Shown here in pieces: positions 44,888 to 57,761 of a stretch of DNA of 64,000 nucleotides. Position 1 is the stretch's first letter; the number at the start of each line of letters is the position of its first letter. This stretch comes from Kribbella soli. Lineage in GTDB: Bacteria > Actinomycetota > Actinomycetes > Propionibacteriales > Kribbellaceae. The notes under the pieces are model-generated. The model saw only the letters and a program-made list of their open reading frames with translations, was not told the DNA's origin and did not search any database. The position numbers were made by a program, and so were the translations under genes. Location of the stretch: the NCBI RefSeq assembly GCF_004331345.1, contig NZ_SJJZ01000001.1:682001-746000 (forward strand). The letters are read 5' to 3'.

Positions 44888-46300
44888 ATGACAGCGACCC
44901 GATCCGTGCTTGCCGCGCAGGCGACGGACTTTCCCCGATGGTTCCAGGACGTGATTTCCAAGGCCGAGCTCGCTGACAACGGGCCGGTGCGGGGGACCAT
45001 GGTCGTGCGACCGTACGGGTACGGGATCTGGGAACTGTTGCAGGAGGCAATGAATCGCCGGATCAAGGCGACCGGAGCGCAGAACGCGTACTTTCCGCTG
45101 CTGATTCCGGAGAGCTACCTGCAGCGCGAGGCCGAGCACGTCGAGGGTTTCAGCCCGGAGCTCGCGGTCGTGACACATGCCGGCGGAAAGCAACTCGAGG
45201 AGCCCGCGGTCATCCGGCCGACATCGGAAACCGTTGTCGGCGAGTATCTGGCGAAATGGATCCAGAGCTACCGCGACCTCCCGCTGCTACTGAACCAATG
45301 GGCGAACGTCGTCCGCTGGGAGCTACGCCCGCGGCTGTTCCTGCGCACCACCGAATTCCTTTGGCAGGAAGGCCACACCGCGCACGCCTCCGCCGAGGAC
45401 GCCCGCGCCTTCGCGACGAAGATCCTGTACGACGTCTATCGCCAGGTCATGGTCGACGTCCTCGCGATCCCGGTCGTGGTCGGCCGCAAGACGCGGCGGG
45501 AACGGTTCGCGGGCGCGGTGAACACGATGACGCTCGAAGCGATGACGGGTGACGGCAAGGCCCTGCAGATGGGTACGTCGCACGAGCTCGGGCAGAACTT
45601 CGCGCGTGCGTTCGACATCGGATACCTGTCGAGCGAGGGACGGCGTGAGCTCGCGTGGACCACGTCCTGGGGCAGCAGCACCCGGATGGTCGGCGGCCTG
45701 ATCATGGTGCACGGCGACGACAACGGCCTCCGCGTCCCGCCTGCGGTCGCGCCGGTGCAGGTCGTCGTGCTCGCCGTGAAGGACGAGGCGATCACCGCGG
45801 CTCACGCCATCGCCGACGAGCTGACCGCGGAAGGTCTGCGCGTCACCGTCGACGACCGGGCCGACCAGCCGTTCGGGCGCCGCGCGGTGAACTGGGAGCT
45901 GAAGGGCGTCCCGATCCGCATTGAGGTCGGCCCCCGCGACCTGGCCGCCAACAACGCAACCGTCGTACGACGCCTCCGCGATTCGGCCAAGACCGCCGTC
46001 AACCTGACCGAACTCACCGCACACGTCGTCAATGCGATCGAGGCGGACCAGACACATCTGCTGGCCGAGGCGACCGCACGCCAGACCGCCCGCATCACCA
46101 CCGTGTCCACCGTTGACGAGGCGGTTGACGCCGCAGCCACCGGGTGGGCGCGCATCCCGTACGACGCCGTCGGCGAACAGGGCGAGGACCGCCTGGGCGA
46201 GTCCGGCATCACGGTCCGCTGCCTACAACGCCCGGACGGCGGGCTGCCGGTGGAGGACAACGAGCCGGACCTGACGGCGTACGTCGCGCGCTCCTACTGA
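44888..46300 (+). CDS. proS: Prolyl-tRNA synthetase, archaeal/eukaryotic-like type (ProS type 3)
   Basis: 470 residues, class II synthetase charging tRNA-Pro. Seen: GPVRGTMVVRPYGYGIWELLQ, motif-2 region RPTSETVVGEY and RWELRPRLFLRTTEFLW, QEGHTAHA, motif 3 GLIMVHGDDNGLRVPP, and an archaeal-like C-terminal domain. It lacks the editing INS domain (about 180 residues) between motifs 2 and 3 that defines bacterial-type ProS. Whether a bacterial-type copy exists elsewhere cannot be seen. Start ATG 44888; the longer frame from 44261 lies in the TAXI gene. The 3' end overlaps the DUF4241 gene by seven bases. Confidence 0.93.
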   Translation: MTATRSVLAAQATDFPRWFQDVISKAELADNGPVRGTMVVRPYGYGIWELLQEAMNRRIKATGAQNAYFPLLIPESYLQREAEHVEGFSPELAVVTHAGGKQLEEPAVIRPTSETVVGEYLAKWIQSYRDLPLLLNQWANVVRWELRPRLFLRTTEFLWQEGHTAHASAEDARAFATKILYDVYRQVMVDVLAIPVVVGRKTRRERFAGAVNTMTLEAMTGDGKALQMGTSHELGQNFARAFDIGYLSSEGRRELAWTTSWGSSTRMVGGLIMVHGDDNGLRVPPAVAPVQVVVLAVKDEAITAAHAIADELTAEGLRVTVDDRADQPFGRRAVNWELKGVPIRIEVGPRDLAANNATVVRRLRDSAKTAVNLTELTAHVVNAIEADQTHLLAEATARQTARITTVSTVDEAVDAAATGWARIPYDAVGEQGEDRLGESGITVRCLQRPDGGLPVEDNEPDLTAYVARSY

Positions 46301-46938
46301 ATGTCGTGCATGAAGGTGGTCACCACGCAGACCACCTTCCCCTCGGCATCCCGGCCGAGCCAGAACGGGTACATGCCATCGCCGGCACCCGAGTTCGTCA
46401 CGGCGATGGCATGCCCGCTCACCGGATCGGTGACAACCGCCGGCACCGCCTTCCAGTCGTCGCACGCGCCCGCCAGGCGGTCCCAGGCTCCGTCCCCGAA
46501 CGCCTCGTTCGCCGCCGCGTCCACGATGCACGCGAGGCCCGTGTCGACCGGGTAGCCGTACTGCTTGTCCGGGTCCTGCCCGTCCAGCATCGCCACCTCC
46601 CACGCGACCACCGGGGTGTCCCGGACCTCGACGCGCAACGCCGCGATCTCGGACCAGTTGAGCCCCGGATCACTCGTGTACGCCGTGGTGAGCCGAGCCG
46701 CCGAGGCCGGATAGGACCCTGGCTCCACCTGCTCGGCCAGCGTCGGCAGGTCGGAGTCCCCGACCATCGACGGGTCGCACACCACGAAGCGCCCGCTGGG
46801 CATCGGCAGCTCACCGAGCGACTCGACGGTGAGCGTCTGCTGGAAGTCGTACGGATCGCCGATGATCGTCGTACCGATGTCGCGGTAGGTACGGCCGTGG
46901 GTGAAGTAGCGGGAGAGGTCAGGTGCCTCGAGGGGCAT
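46294..46938 (-). CDS. DUF4241 domain protein
   Basis: 214 residues. The DUF4241 signature is PVVAWEVAMLDGQDPDKQYGYPVDTGLACIVDAAA, followed by VTDPVSGHAIAVTNSGAGDGMYPFWLGRDAEGKVVCVVTTF. No signal peptide or membrane helix. Members occur widely in actinobacteria, and some sit in polymorphic-toxin immunity settings, which is not seen here. Convergent with proS; 38 bases from the LuxR gene. Confidence 0.85.
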   Translation of the reverse strand: MPLEAPDLSRYFTHGRTYRDIGTTIIGDPYDFQQTLTVESLGELPMPSGRFVVCDPSMVGDSDLPTLAEQVEPGSYPASAARLTTAYTSDPGLNWSEIAALRVEVRDTPVVAWEVAMLDGQDPDKQYGYPVDTGLACIVDAAANEAFGDGAWDRLAGACDDWKAVPAVVTDPVSGHAIAVTNSGAGDGMYPFWLGRDAEGKVVCVVTTFMHDIQ

Positions 46939-46976
46939 ACGCGCTCCAAGGTCGGGGAGCTGGTGACCTTAGCGGC

Positions 46977-47960
46977 CTAGCGGGCCAGGTATCTGCGGAC
47001 GTCGTCGGCAACCTGGGAGCGGTACCGGAAGCCGTATTTGCGGAGGATCGCGCTGAGGTGGGTCTTGACGGTGTTGAGGCTGACACCGAGCTCCGCCGCC
47101 AGCTGGTCGTTGTCGAGACCGTCGGTCAGCAGGACGGCGACGGTCTGCTGCGCCTTCGTCAGGCTGGTGAACCGGCGCTCAGGGCCCTCGTCGGTCTCCA
47201 TCAGCATCTCGATCAGCTCGGACTGGATGTGCTCGGCGGCGTCGACGATCCGCCCCAGATGCGTGTGTACGGCGGTACTCACGTCCGGCTCGTCCAGCGC
47301 CTCGGCCGCGATCTCCCGGATCGAGGCGACCCGGTGCGTCAGGTACTCCATCACGTGGTCGGACGTCAGCAGGTTCGGGCCGACGTCCCCCGCGGGCAGC
47401 CGGCGCAACGACTCCCGGTCCTCGCCCTCACGGGTCAGTACGCGCTCGACCACCTCGCACAGCCACTCGAACGCCCGTACCGCATTGTCGTCGTACGACC
47501 CGGATTCGTAGCTCTGCATCGAGAGCATCCCGAACAGCTGATCGGGCCCGTCCTTGGCCGGCCGGAAGATCGGCACGGTCACCGCGTCCTCGGACCGCCG
47601 CCGCAGGTCCCCCACCGGTACGCCGGCGTGCAGGGTGGAACCGTTGTCGTAGGCGAACCGGTACGTGTGCCGGTGCTTGAGCAGCCAGGCCGTCTGCCCG
47701 TTCGGCCCGAAGATGTGGGTGTCCGGGTTCGCGTACTCACCGTCGTCGTACCCGTACGGGAACCGCACCCGGCTGCTGCCCTGCAAGAACCCGACGTAGA
47801 AGGCGTCGACGCGCGCGATCTTCCCGGCCACCACCCGGACGTAGTCGTACAGGCTGTAATGGTCGGACCGGAACAACGCCTCGATCTTGTGGTACGCCTC
47901 GCGCAGGATGATCGCGGTCTCCGCGTCAACCCTCAGCGGGGCGACCTTGTCTGCCTCCAC
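46977..47960 (-). CDS. GAF-LuxR transcriptional regulator
   Basis: 327 residues. An N-terminal GAF-like sensor (AYHKIEALFRSDHYSLYDYVRVVAGKIARVDAFYVGFLQGSSRVRFPYGYDDGEY ... AVTVPI) precedes a helical stretch. A C-terminal LuxR helix-turn-helix follows (SLTKAQQTVAVLLTDGLDNDQLAAELGVSLNTVKTHLSAILRKYGF). Start: GTG 47960 has GGGGAG eight bases upstream; GTG 47978 is the longer alternative. Target genes unknown. Confidence 0.85.
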   Translation of the reverse strand: MEADKVAPLRVDAETAIILREAYHKIEALFRSDHYSLYDYVRVVAGKIARVDAFYVGFLQGSSRVRFPYGYDDGEYANPDTHIFGPNGQTAWLLKHRHTYRFAYDNGSTLHAGVPVGDLRRRSEDAVTVPIFRPAKDGPDQLFGMLSMQSYESGSYDDNAVRAFEWLCEVVERVLTREGEDRESLRRLPAGDVGPNLLTSDHVMEYLTHRVASIREIAAEALDEPDVSTAVHTHLGRIVDAAEHIQSELIEMLMETDEGPERRFTSLTKAQQTVAVLLTDGLDNDQLAAELGVSLNTVKTHLSAILRKYGFRYRSQVADDVRRYLAR

Positions 47961-47978
47961 AACGTCGGCTCCCCACAC

Positions 47979-48343
47979 ATACCTCTGCTGTACCGATCAC
48001 TCGACTATCGCGCTGTACCCAGCGACTTGCCAAGTGATGCAGTGGACATGTGGTGAAAAGACGATCGTGGGTGGTGCCTGCAGGCTCCCGAGTCGCCCTC
48101 CCAAGCCTCGGCCGAACCTCTGCACCACCCACGACCATGAGCAGGACACCAGTGACTGCTGAGCACCCGCGTCGATCGGTCCCGCCGCCCCCGGCGTGAC
48201 CCCGACCCCCCGACGGATGGTTCGGTGCCCTTCCTCCCCCTGTTGCCTACACCGTGCCACCGATCGCCCAGCGTGACCATCGCCCGGCGCATGATCTTGC
48301 CGGGCTCGGAGCCTCACCCCGGGGATGAGGGCACTGCAGTCGA
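47979..48343. other. Non-coding stretch upstream of the GAF-LuxR gene
   Basis: About 365 bases between the LuxR start and the guaB1 stop (both minus strand). It contains the inverted repeat 48065-48134. Short open frames on both strands show no protein features. The 3' part, 48250-48343, could hold the guaB1 terminator, but no clear hairpin with T-tract is visible. Confidence 0.5.
48065..48134. repeat. 70-bp intergenic inverted repeat
   Basis: TCGTGGGTGGTGC at 48065-48077 and its exact complement at 48122-48134 flank a 44-base centre. Similar in size and setting to the other palindromic elements in this window but different in sequence. Confidence 0.55.
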
Positions 48344-50278
<1,935 letters not shown>

Positions 50279-50282
<4 letters not shown>

Positions 50283-51469
50283 TTGAGACTCCTGATGAGC
50301 AGCTTGTCCTTGACGCCTTGGTCCAGGTCCAACTTGAACTGCGTGAGCGTCGCGGTCAGGAAGTCGTGGTGGTCCCGGGCCTGGGCATTGATCTCCCTGA
50401 GTTGCGACCCGGCCATCTTGGCCGCTGCAGTCAGGACAGGGAGCGCGGCCAAGCTCGCGAGGGGGCCGACCTTCGGCAGGATCGCAACCAGCTTGTCGAC
50501 ACCAAGAGACTTCCCGCCCATCAGGACCGCAGCCAGGGTCTCGGCGCCGTCCGCCAGGGTGTCCAGCACCTGCCTCGGGATCTCCATCCGCTCGTTCCAC
50601 TGCACTCGGCGCTCGAGGGGAAGTATTGAGGCGACCGGCAGGATGAGGTTGAGCCCGACCCGTTGGGTCACATCAATCTCCAACGGCTCCCGACCAGCCG
50701 CGGAGAGCTCGAACTTGGCCGAGGAGAGCAGCATGAAGTCCTCGCCCACCGATAGCGCGTCAGGCGTGTCCACGAGGTCCTTGAGCGTCGAGCGCAGGTC
50801 GTCGAGGTGACTGGCGGCCTTCTCGATCACGAGGTCCCGGAAGGAGTAGACGTCCCAGTCCGGGAAGAGATCCGCCTTGGACAAAGCCATGATCCAGATG
50901 CGCGGGAACTCGACCAGGCGGTCCTCGTCGTCCAGCAGGTCGTCCTTGAGTCGCAGCACGCCCTGGCGGAAGTTCGTCAGGAGCGACTTGAGGTACCGCT
51001 CCTCCTCGCCCTTGTAGTCCAGCAACTTCTGGCCATCCACCAGCAGGAACGCGACATCGGAACGCAGCAGCGACCGGAAGGTGTCGACACGGCGATTGGC
51101 CTCTTCCTCGCTGCTCGGAGACTCCTCGAACCACTCCCCCGGGTAGTCGTGCCATGCGAGTCGCAGGGCATCGAAAGGCCGCTTCTTCGCTGCGGCGTTG
51201 TCCCCGCCCTTGAGCTTCACCGAGAAGTAGTAGGTCGTGGCCTCGAACCGCGTAGGCATCGGCGCCCTCGCGCGGTCCCTCATGCCGAGGTAGTTCTGGT
51301 AGAGCCGGTTGCCCTGGCCGGTGTCGTCTGCGACGAGGTCCCAGAGATCATTCGAATACGAGCCCTCCTGCGTCGGGCCGAAGAACGAGGAAACAAGCAC
51401 CGTCTTCCCGGAGCCGCTCTCTCCGAAAACCGCGATGTGCTGCTCGCGGGTCCTGGGGTATTTCGCCAT
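50279..51469 (-). CDS. P-loop GTPase of the TRAFAC/DO-GTPase or YcjX-like group
   Basis: 396 residues. P-loop FGESGSGKT (15-23), DxxG-type motif WHDYPGEWF (D108-G111) and SKAD (197-200) in place of NKxD, followed by a helical C-terminal region. The DYPGEW motif recalls YcjX/DUF463 and the double-GTPase families described from bacterial conflict systems. Start: ATG 51469 (MAKYPRTREQ); the six preceding codons lack a ribosome site. It is cotranscribed with the small gene at 49893. Role unknown; membrane remodelling or defence signalling are possibilities. Confidence 0.8.
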
Positions 51470-51561
51470 GGCGCGAACGTACCTCAAACCCTCGACTCAC
51501 ACGCGGACAGGGAAGGTACAGCGCAAGGCCCTGTCCACCGGCGCTTCCCGGCCGTCGATAC

Positions 51562-51650
51562 GGACGCCCAGGCCATCACAAGTGCCGCACACGACGCCCG
51601 CGCACGCTCACCCCGCGCGCCACGCCGCAATTGTGAGGGCCTGGACGTCC
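51562..51650. repeat. 89-bp MITE/REP-like element, copy B
   Basis: Arms 51562-51588 (GGACGCCCAGGCCATCACAA then GTGCCGC) and 51624-51650, which inverted differs from the copy A arm at only two positions (51624-51650 inverted begins GGACGTCCAGGCCCTCACAA). The spacing of the arms and overall length (89 against 88 bases) match copy A at 37442-37529. Confidence 0.75.
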
Positions 51651-51870
51651 CACCCGGCCTCCGGGCCGCTTGCCGTCGTCAGCGGTCGAGGCTGTGGTTC
51701 TGTCGTGGTGGGAAGTTTGCGCGATGGTGTCCGGCTCCGGACGTCACCAATCGGCGCGAAGTTGCCAACGGCACCTGGCCGGAGAAGGCGTGCGCAATCG
51801 CGCGGTTGGCATCGAGTTCGGCCTGACGTTGGGCCTGGTTCTGTTTGAGGCTGGGCCGCGACCATGCATA

Positions 51871-51896
51871 CAGCCGGAGGGCCGGCCCTCCGGCTG
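51871..51896. repeat. 26-bp perfect palindrome
   Basis: Reads CAGCCGGAGGGCC then its exact complement; the axis is at GGCCGGCC (51880-51887). No loop, so a protein-binding site or cruciform is more likely than an RNA hairpin. Confidence 0.6.
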
Positions 51897-51918
51897 GTGT
51901 TTCGCGACGTCGGGTCGA

Positions 51919-51964
51919 GTTGGGGAGGTTTTCTTCCCGAATCGGGAGGGAAATCCTCCCCAAC
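51919..51964. repeat. Nested hairpin with GTTGGGGAGG arms
   Basis: GTTGGGGAGG (51919-51928) pairs with 51955-51964; inside, TTTC-TTCCCG pairs with CGGGAGGGAAA with one bulge. The whole 46 bases can fold into one long hairpin. Confidence 0.55.
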
Positions 51965-52012
51965 CCCTGCGCGGGCCGGTAGCAAAAGGTGCCGATAGGT
52001 CGGCGGACATGC

Positions 52013-52044
52013 GAACAGACTCCCCCTTGTGGGGGAGCCTGTTC
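52013..52044 (-). terminator. katG terminator hairpin
   Basis: GAACAG-A-CTCCCCC and GGGGGAG-C-CTGTTC form 13 pairs with one mismatch around a four-base loop. It lies eight bases after the katG stop in the direction of transcription. No T-tract, as is common for actinobacterial terminators. Confidence 0.7.
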
Positions 52045-52051
52045 AGGTTTG

Positions 52052-54310
<2,259 letters not shown>

Positions 54311-54727
54311 TCAGGTACGTCGTGCGCAGTCCGCGCACAGGCCCCAATAGATGACCTCGGCCTCGTCGATGACGAACCCGTGGTCGTCGGACGCGGTCAG
54401 GCAGGGCGCGTGCCCGACCGCACAGTCGACGTCGGCGATGGCACCGCACGATCGGCAGACAACGTGATGATGGTTGTCACCCACGCGCGATTCGTACCGC
54501 GCCACCGACCCCAACGGCTGGATCCGCCGCACCAGGCCCGCCGCTGTCAACGTGTGCAGCGAGTCGTACACCGCCTGGTGCGACGCCTGGGGCAATTCGT
54601 TGCGCACGGCACCGATAATCGAATCGGTATCCGCATGCGGATGCCCGTACACCGCGGCCAGCACTGCCAGCCGCGGCCGAGTCACCCGCAGCGAAACCCC
54701 ACGCAACAGCCCCTGAAGCTCCTCCAT
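54311..54727 (-). CDS. furA: FurA-type peroxide-sensing repressor
   Basis: 138 residues, Fur family. N-terminal winged helix (LRVTRPRLAVLAAVYGHPHADTDSIIGAVRNELPQASHQAVYDSLHTLTAAGLV), then the metal site NHHHVVCRSCG and the second Cys pair CADC near the C-terminus for structural zinc. The gene precedes katG, the actinobacterial furA-katG pair, where FurA represses both until oxidised. Start ATG 54727; the reading frame continues 15 codons upstream through the promoter. A TTCC-N9-GGAA motif lies between -35 and -10. Confidence 0.94.
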   Translation of the reverse strand: MEELQGLLRGVSLRVTRPRLAVLAAVYGHPHADTDSIIGAVRNELPQASHQAVYDSLHTLTAAGLVRRIQPLGSVARYESRVGDNHHHVVCRSCGAIADVDCAVGHAPCLTASDDHGFVIDEAEVIYWGLCADCARRT

Positions 54728-54743
54728 CGTCGGCACGTTCCAG

Positions 54744-54772
54744 AGTCTTCCGCGGTTTCTGGAATGAGTCAA
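54744..54772 (-). promoter_or_regulatory. furA-katG promoter with candidate FurA operator
   Basis: On the minus strand TTGACT (54772-54767) and AAGACT (54749-54744) are separated by 17 bases. The spacer contains TTCC-N9-GGAA (54748-54764 on the plus strand), placed to block RNA polymerase. The transcript would start about ten bases before the furA ATG. Confidence 0.55.
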
Positions 54773-54832
54773 GATTAGCTGACGCGTTTCTCAACCTGAG
54801 ACATCAGCGGGCACGGCCCCTACAGTGATTTC

Positions 54833-55384
54833 ATGCCTGTGGTTGGGCGGCTCAGGGGTTGGAGGCTCACGACCGGCGTCGGCGTACTCGCTCTCGCCGC
54901 CGTCCTCGTCGCGCTGATCCTCACCCGAGGTCCGGACGCTCCACAGACCTTCGGCCCGTGGTATCCCCTCACCAACCAGGCCGGCGCCCGCGCGTCCGCG
55001 GACTTCGAGAACCACGTCCCCTGCAGTATCGACAATCCCCCCGTGGCCGACTGCCAACGAGTCAAGCTGGGCATCGTCCTCTACGGCACCCCCGCCGCGC
55101 CGTCGACGTACCTCATCTCCATCATCCGGGTAGGCACCGGCGACAACACCAGGGAAACCCACGAAGGCACCTGGACCGTCACTCGAGGCACTGCCCTCGA
55201 CCCCGCAGCAACCGTCTACCAACTAGACGCCTTCGCCCCCGCACACCTCCGAGCCTTCTGGCCCGTGAGCACCGAGATCCTCTACCTCCTGGACCAAACC
55301 CGCATGCCCCGCCCCGGCACCGCCGCGTACGGCTACGCCCTCACCAACATCCCCATCGGCCAAACGGTCCAGCCCCCGGGCTGA
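54833..55384 (+). CDS. Hypothetical exported or membrane-anchored protein
   Basis: 183 residues. Basic N-terminus, then a membrane helix or uncleaved signal (LTTGVGVLALAAVLVALILT), then a 145-residue exported domain with two cysteines (PCSIDN ... ADCQR) that may form a disulfide. No family recognised. Divergent from furA (105 bases). Its 3' third uses more A-ending codons than neighbouring genes. Confidence 0.7.
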   Translation: MPVVGRLRGWRLTTGVGVLALAAVLVALILTRGPDAPQTFGPWYPLTNQAGARASADFENHVPCSIDNPPVADCQRVKLGIVLYGTPAAPSTYLISIIRVGTGDNTRETHEGTWTVTRGTALDPAATVYQLDAFAPAHLRAFWPVSTEILYLLDQTRMPRPGTAAYGYALTNIPIGQTVQPPG

Positions 55385-55465
55385 CAGCTACCGCGGATGG
55401 CTCCCCGGCTCGTTCCCCCCGAGCCACATCAAGCATCGAGCGGGGGTAAAGCTCAGTCAACGGCC

Positions 55466-56281
55466 TTAGGGAGCGACCTGGGTCTCTCTACGCCCGGGCC
55501 CCTGGCCGACGCCGGCGTTCAGGGCTTCTCGTGAGCTCAGGCCGCTGCTTTCGCTGGTATCGATGACGCCGAGCGTAAAGGCGACCACGGCGTCCGCGAA
55601 CAGACTGGCGTCGTCCGAGCTGTACGCCTCCATCTGTTCGTCCTGTACGCGCGAGCGCAGCAGGAACCCGTCCAGCATCGACTGGATGGTCAGTCCGTAG
55701 CGCTCGATGGTCCAACCGGGTCGCATCCTGACACCGAACGCGGCGAACAGTTGCCCGTAGCCCTCGTACCACGGCGCCAACGCCTGCAGCATGTCCTCGA
55801 CGATCGCGGCCTTGAGTTTCGGATGCTGCTCCAGCAGGGGCCCGATATGCAGCAGCAGGAACGACCGCGGGTACGACAGCAGACTCGCAAGCATCGCGTC
55901 ACAGAATTGTGCAATCGCTTGAGCGACGTTGTCGGCCTCCACCAGACTCGCCATGTCGGCCAGCTGCAAGGACGGATTGGCGTTCGGCGCGTCGCGGTAC
56001 AGCATCGTGTGAATCACCGCGTCGTTGACGAAGTCCTCCTTGGACTCCCACCGATTGTCGAACGACTTCCGGCTCACCCCCGGCTGCCCGCCGTCCCGGG
56101 CCAGCCGAACCACGTCCTCCTTCCGCAGCCACTCCAAGGTCGCCGGAAAGTCGATCGAACTCAACCGCCGCGGTCGCTCCTCCGGCGATGTCACGAACAT
56201 CGCATCGATCAACTGAGCGGCGGCATCAAGAAACTGCTTTGCACTCGCATCATCAGTAACGGCTTTAGGTCGTGGCACCAC
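55466..56281 (-). CDS. TetR-like transcriptional regulator
   Basis: 271 residues. The N-terminal helix-turn-helix is extended by about 30 residues relative to ordinary TetR proteins: AKQFLDAAAQLIDAMF then RLARDGGQPGVSRKSFDNRWESKEDFVNDAV. A C-terminal helical ligand domain follows. Start GTG 56281 with GAGGGGG. Same strand as the flavin monooxygenase gene upstream (39-base gap), so it could be cotranscribed with it. Ligand unknown. Confidence 0.8.
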   Translation of the reverse strand: MVPRPKAVTDDASAKQFLDAAAQLIDAMFVTSPEERPRRLSSIDFPATLEWLRKEDVVRLARDGGQPGVSRKSFDNRWESKEDFVNDAVIHTMLYRDAPNANPSLQLADMASLVEADNVAQAIAQFCDAMLASLLSYPRSFLLLHIGPLLEQHPKLKAAIVEDMLQALAPWYEGYGQLFAAFGVRMRPGWTIERYGLTIQSMLDGFLLRSRVQDEQMEAYSSDDASLFADAVVAFTLGVIDTSESSGLSSREALNAGVGQGPGRRETQVAP

Positions 56282-56320
56282 AAACCCCCTCCCGCAGACT
56301 TCAGGACCACTACACCGCCC

Positions 56321-57697
56321 TCACTCCGCGCTGTCCATCATCCGAAGGATGGCTGCTTCGCCTGACGCGCAGAGCAGCCCGTCGGGGCGGATCAGGAGAG
56401 CGTCGTGTTCGCCGTCGGGTTTGACCTGTACGACGTTCACGCGCGAGGACCGGGCGGTTGGCCAGGTGCGGGCGCCGAAGTCGAGAAGGAGAGCGCGGCC
56501 GGGGTACAGCAGGGTGGAGAGCCAGGTCGGGCCGTCGTCGGTGATCAGCTCGAGGTCGGGGATTCGGTTCGGTGCGTCGAGACCGGACATCATGCCGGCG
56601 AGGTACCGGTTCGTGTCGGGCAACCGCATCAGGTCCGTGAAGATCTCGCGCAGCTCGACGACGTCCTCACTCGCGCCCGGGAGGGCGAAGACCCGTTGCG
56701 CGGCGGTGTGGCGCAGTACGCGCGCAGCCATCGGATGCCGCTCGGTCTGGTAAGTGTCCAGCAGGTCAGCCGTGCCATGGACCGCGGCGGCGAGCTTCCA
56801 GCCGAGGTTGAACGCGTCCTGTACGCCGAGGTTCAGGCCCTGCCCACCGAACGGTGGATGAATGTGCGCCGCATCCCCGGCGAAGAAGATCCGCCCGTAC
56901 CGGTAGGACTCCAGCTGCCTCGTGGCATCACCGAACTCCGACGAGTTGAGCACCTCCGCAAGCCTGGTTTCCTCGCCGTACAAAGCGGTCAGCGCATCCT
57001 GCGTCTCATCCGGCGACGCGACTCCGTCCCGCCCGAAGGTGAACCGGTACTTCCGCTCGCCGACCGGCACGAGCATGCCCCAGTAGTCGTCTCCCTGCTT
57101 CGTCAACGTACTGAAGTGCCCAGCGGTCACCGGCACCTGATCGGACGCCGACGACAGCCGTACGTCGGTGAGCACCGCGCGGAACGTTCCGGGTCGGCCG
57201 GGGAACGGTACGTCGAGAAGCTTGCGAACCGTACTGTGCGCACCGTCGCACGCCACCAGGTACCGCGCCCGCACTGTGTCTCCTCCGGCGGTGACAGTCA
57301 CGCCGTCGTCGTCCTGTTCGACCGCGCTGACCTCCACGCCTCGGCGTACGACGGCTCCTTGTCCGACAGCGGCGTACTCGAGCTCTTCCTCGACGATCCA
57401 CTGCGGCACGGAGATCGGGTACTGATGCCGGGTGTTCCACGGCGATGCGTCGAGCGGGACCGGAAGTCCGGCGAAGTGCCCGCCGACCTGCTCGCGCGGC
57501 AGTTCGCGCGCCTGGATCGGGCCGAGCAGCCCGCGCATGTCCAGCACCTCGGCGGTGCGGGCCTGCAGCGCGCCGCCTTTTGTTTGCTCGAGCCGCGCGT
57601 CCAGCCGTTCGAGGACGGTCACGTCGACTCCGGCGAGCGCCAACTCGTACGCCAGCATCAGTCCGGTCGGGCCCGCGCCCGCGATCACCACGTCCAT
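56321..57697 (-). CDS. FAD-dependent aromatic hydroxylase (PHBH-type monooxygenase)
   Basis: 458 residues, group A flavin monooxygenase. FAD motif VVIAGAGPTGLMLAYELALAGVDVTVLER, DG motif YLVACDGAHSTVRKLL, and second FAD motif RIFFAGDAAHIHPPFGGQGLNLGVQDAFNLGWKLA. The C-terminal thioredoxin-like domain holds few features. Relatives hydroxylate phenols, polyketides or rifamycin, so detoxification or secondary metabolism is likely. AGGGGAG precedes the ATG. Divergent from a TetR gene with a 15-base palindromic operator between. Confidence 0.93.
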   Translation of the reverse strand: MDVVIAGAGPTGLMLAYELALAGVDVTVLERLDARLEQTKGGALQARTAEVLDMRGLLGPIQARELPREQVGGHFAGLPVPLDASPWNTRHQYPISVPQWIVEEELEYAAVGQGAVVRRGVEVSAVEQDDDGVTVTAGGDTVRARYLVACDGAHSTVRKLLDVPFPGRPGTFRAVLTDVRLSSASDQVPVTAGHFSTLTKQGDDYWGMLVPVGERKYRFTFGRDGVASPDETQDALTALYGEETRLAEVLNSSEFGDATRQLESYRYGRIFFAGDAAHIHPPFGGQGLNLGVQDAFNLGWKLAAAVHGTADLLDTYQTERHPMAARVLRHTAAQRVFALPGASEDVVELREIFTDLMRLPDTNRYLAGMMSGLDAPNRIPDLELITDDGPTWLSTLLYPGRALLLDFGARTWPTARSSRVNVVQVKPDGEHDALLIRPDGLLCASGEAAILRMMDSAE

Positions 57698-57736
57698 GAG
57701 AACTCCCCTCAGTGCAAAAGTAGACTAAGTGCAGAG

Positions 57737-57751
57737 TAGCACTGAGTGCTA
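57737..57751. promoter_or_regulatory. TetR operator between monooxygenase and TetR gene
   Basis: TAGCACTGAGTGCTA is a perfect 7-1-7 palindrome. A degenerate second copy (TAGACTAAGTGCA) lies directly upstream at 57721-57733. Together they fill the 64-base divergent gap. Confidence 0.65.
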
Positions 57752-57761
57752 AAGTCGCCTC

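Larger units (their letters stand above)
51470..52051. other. Repeat-rich non-coding stretch upstream of the GTPase and downstream of katG
   Basis: 582 bases without a supported gene. It holds four palindromic structures: element copy B (51562-51650), a 26-base perfect palindrome (51871-51896), a nested hairpin (51919-51964) and the katG terminator (52013-52044). A minus-strand open frame across 51679-52224 (with QNQAQRQAELDANRAIAHAFSG) could be a gene remnant but has no start signal and runs into katG's end. Confidence 0.5.
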
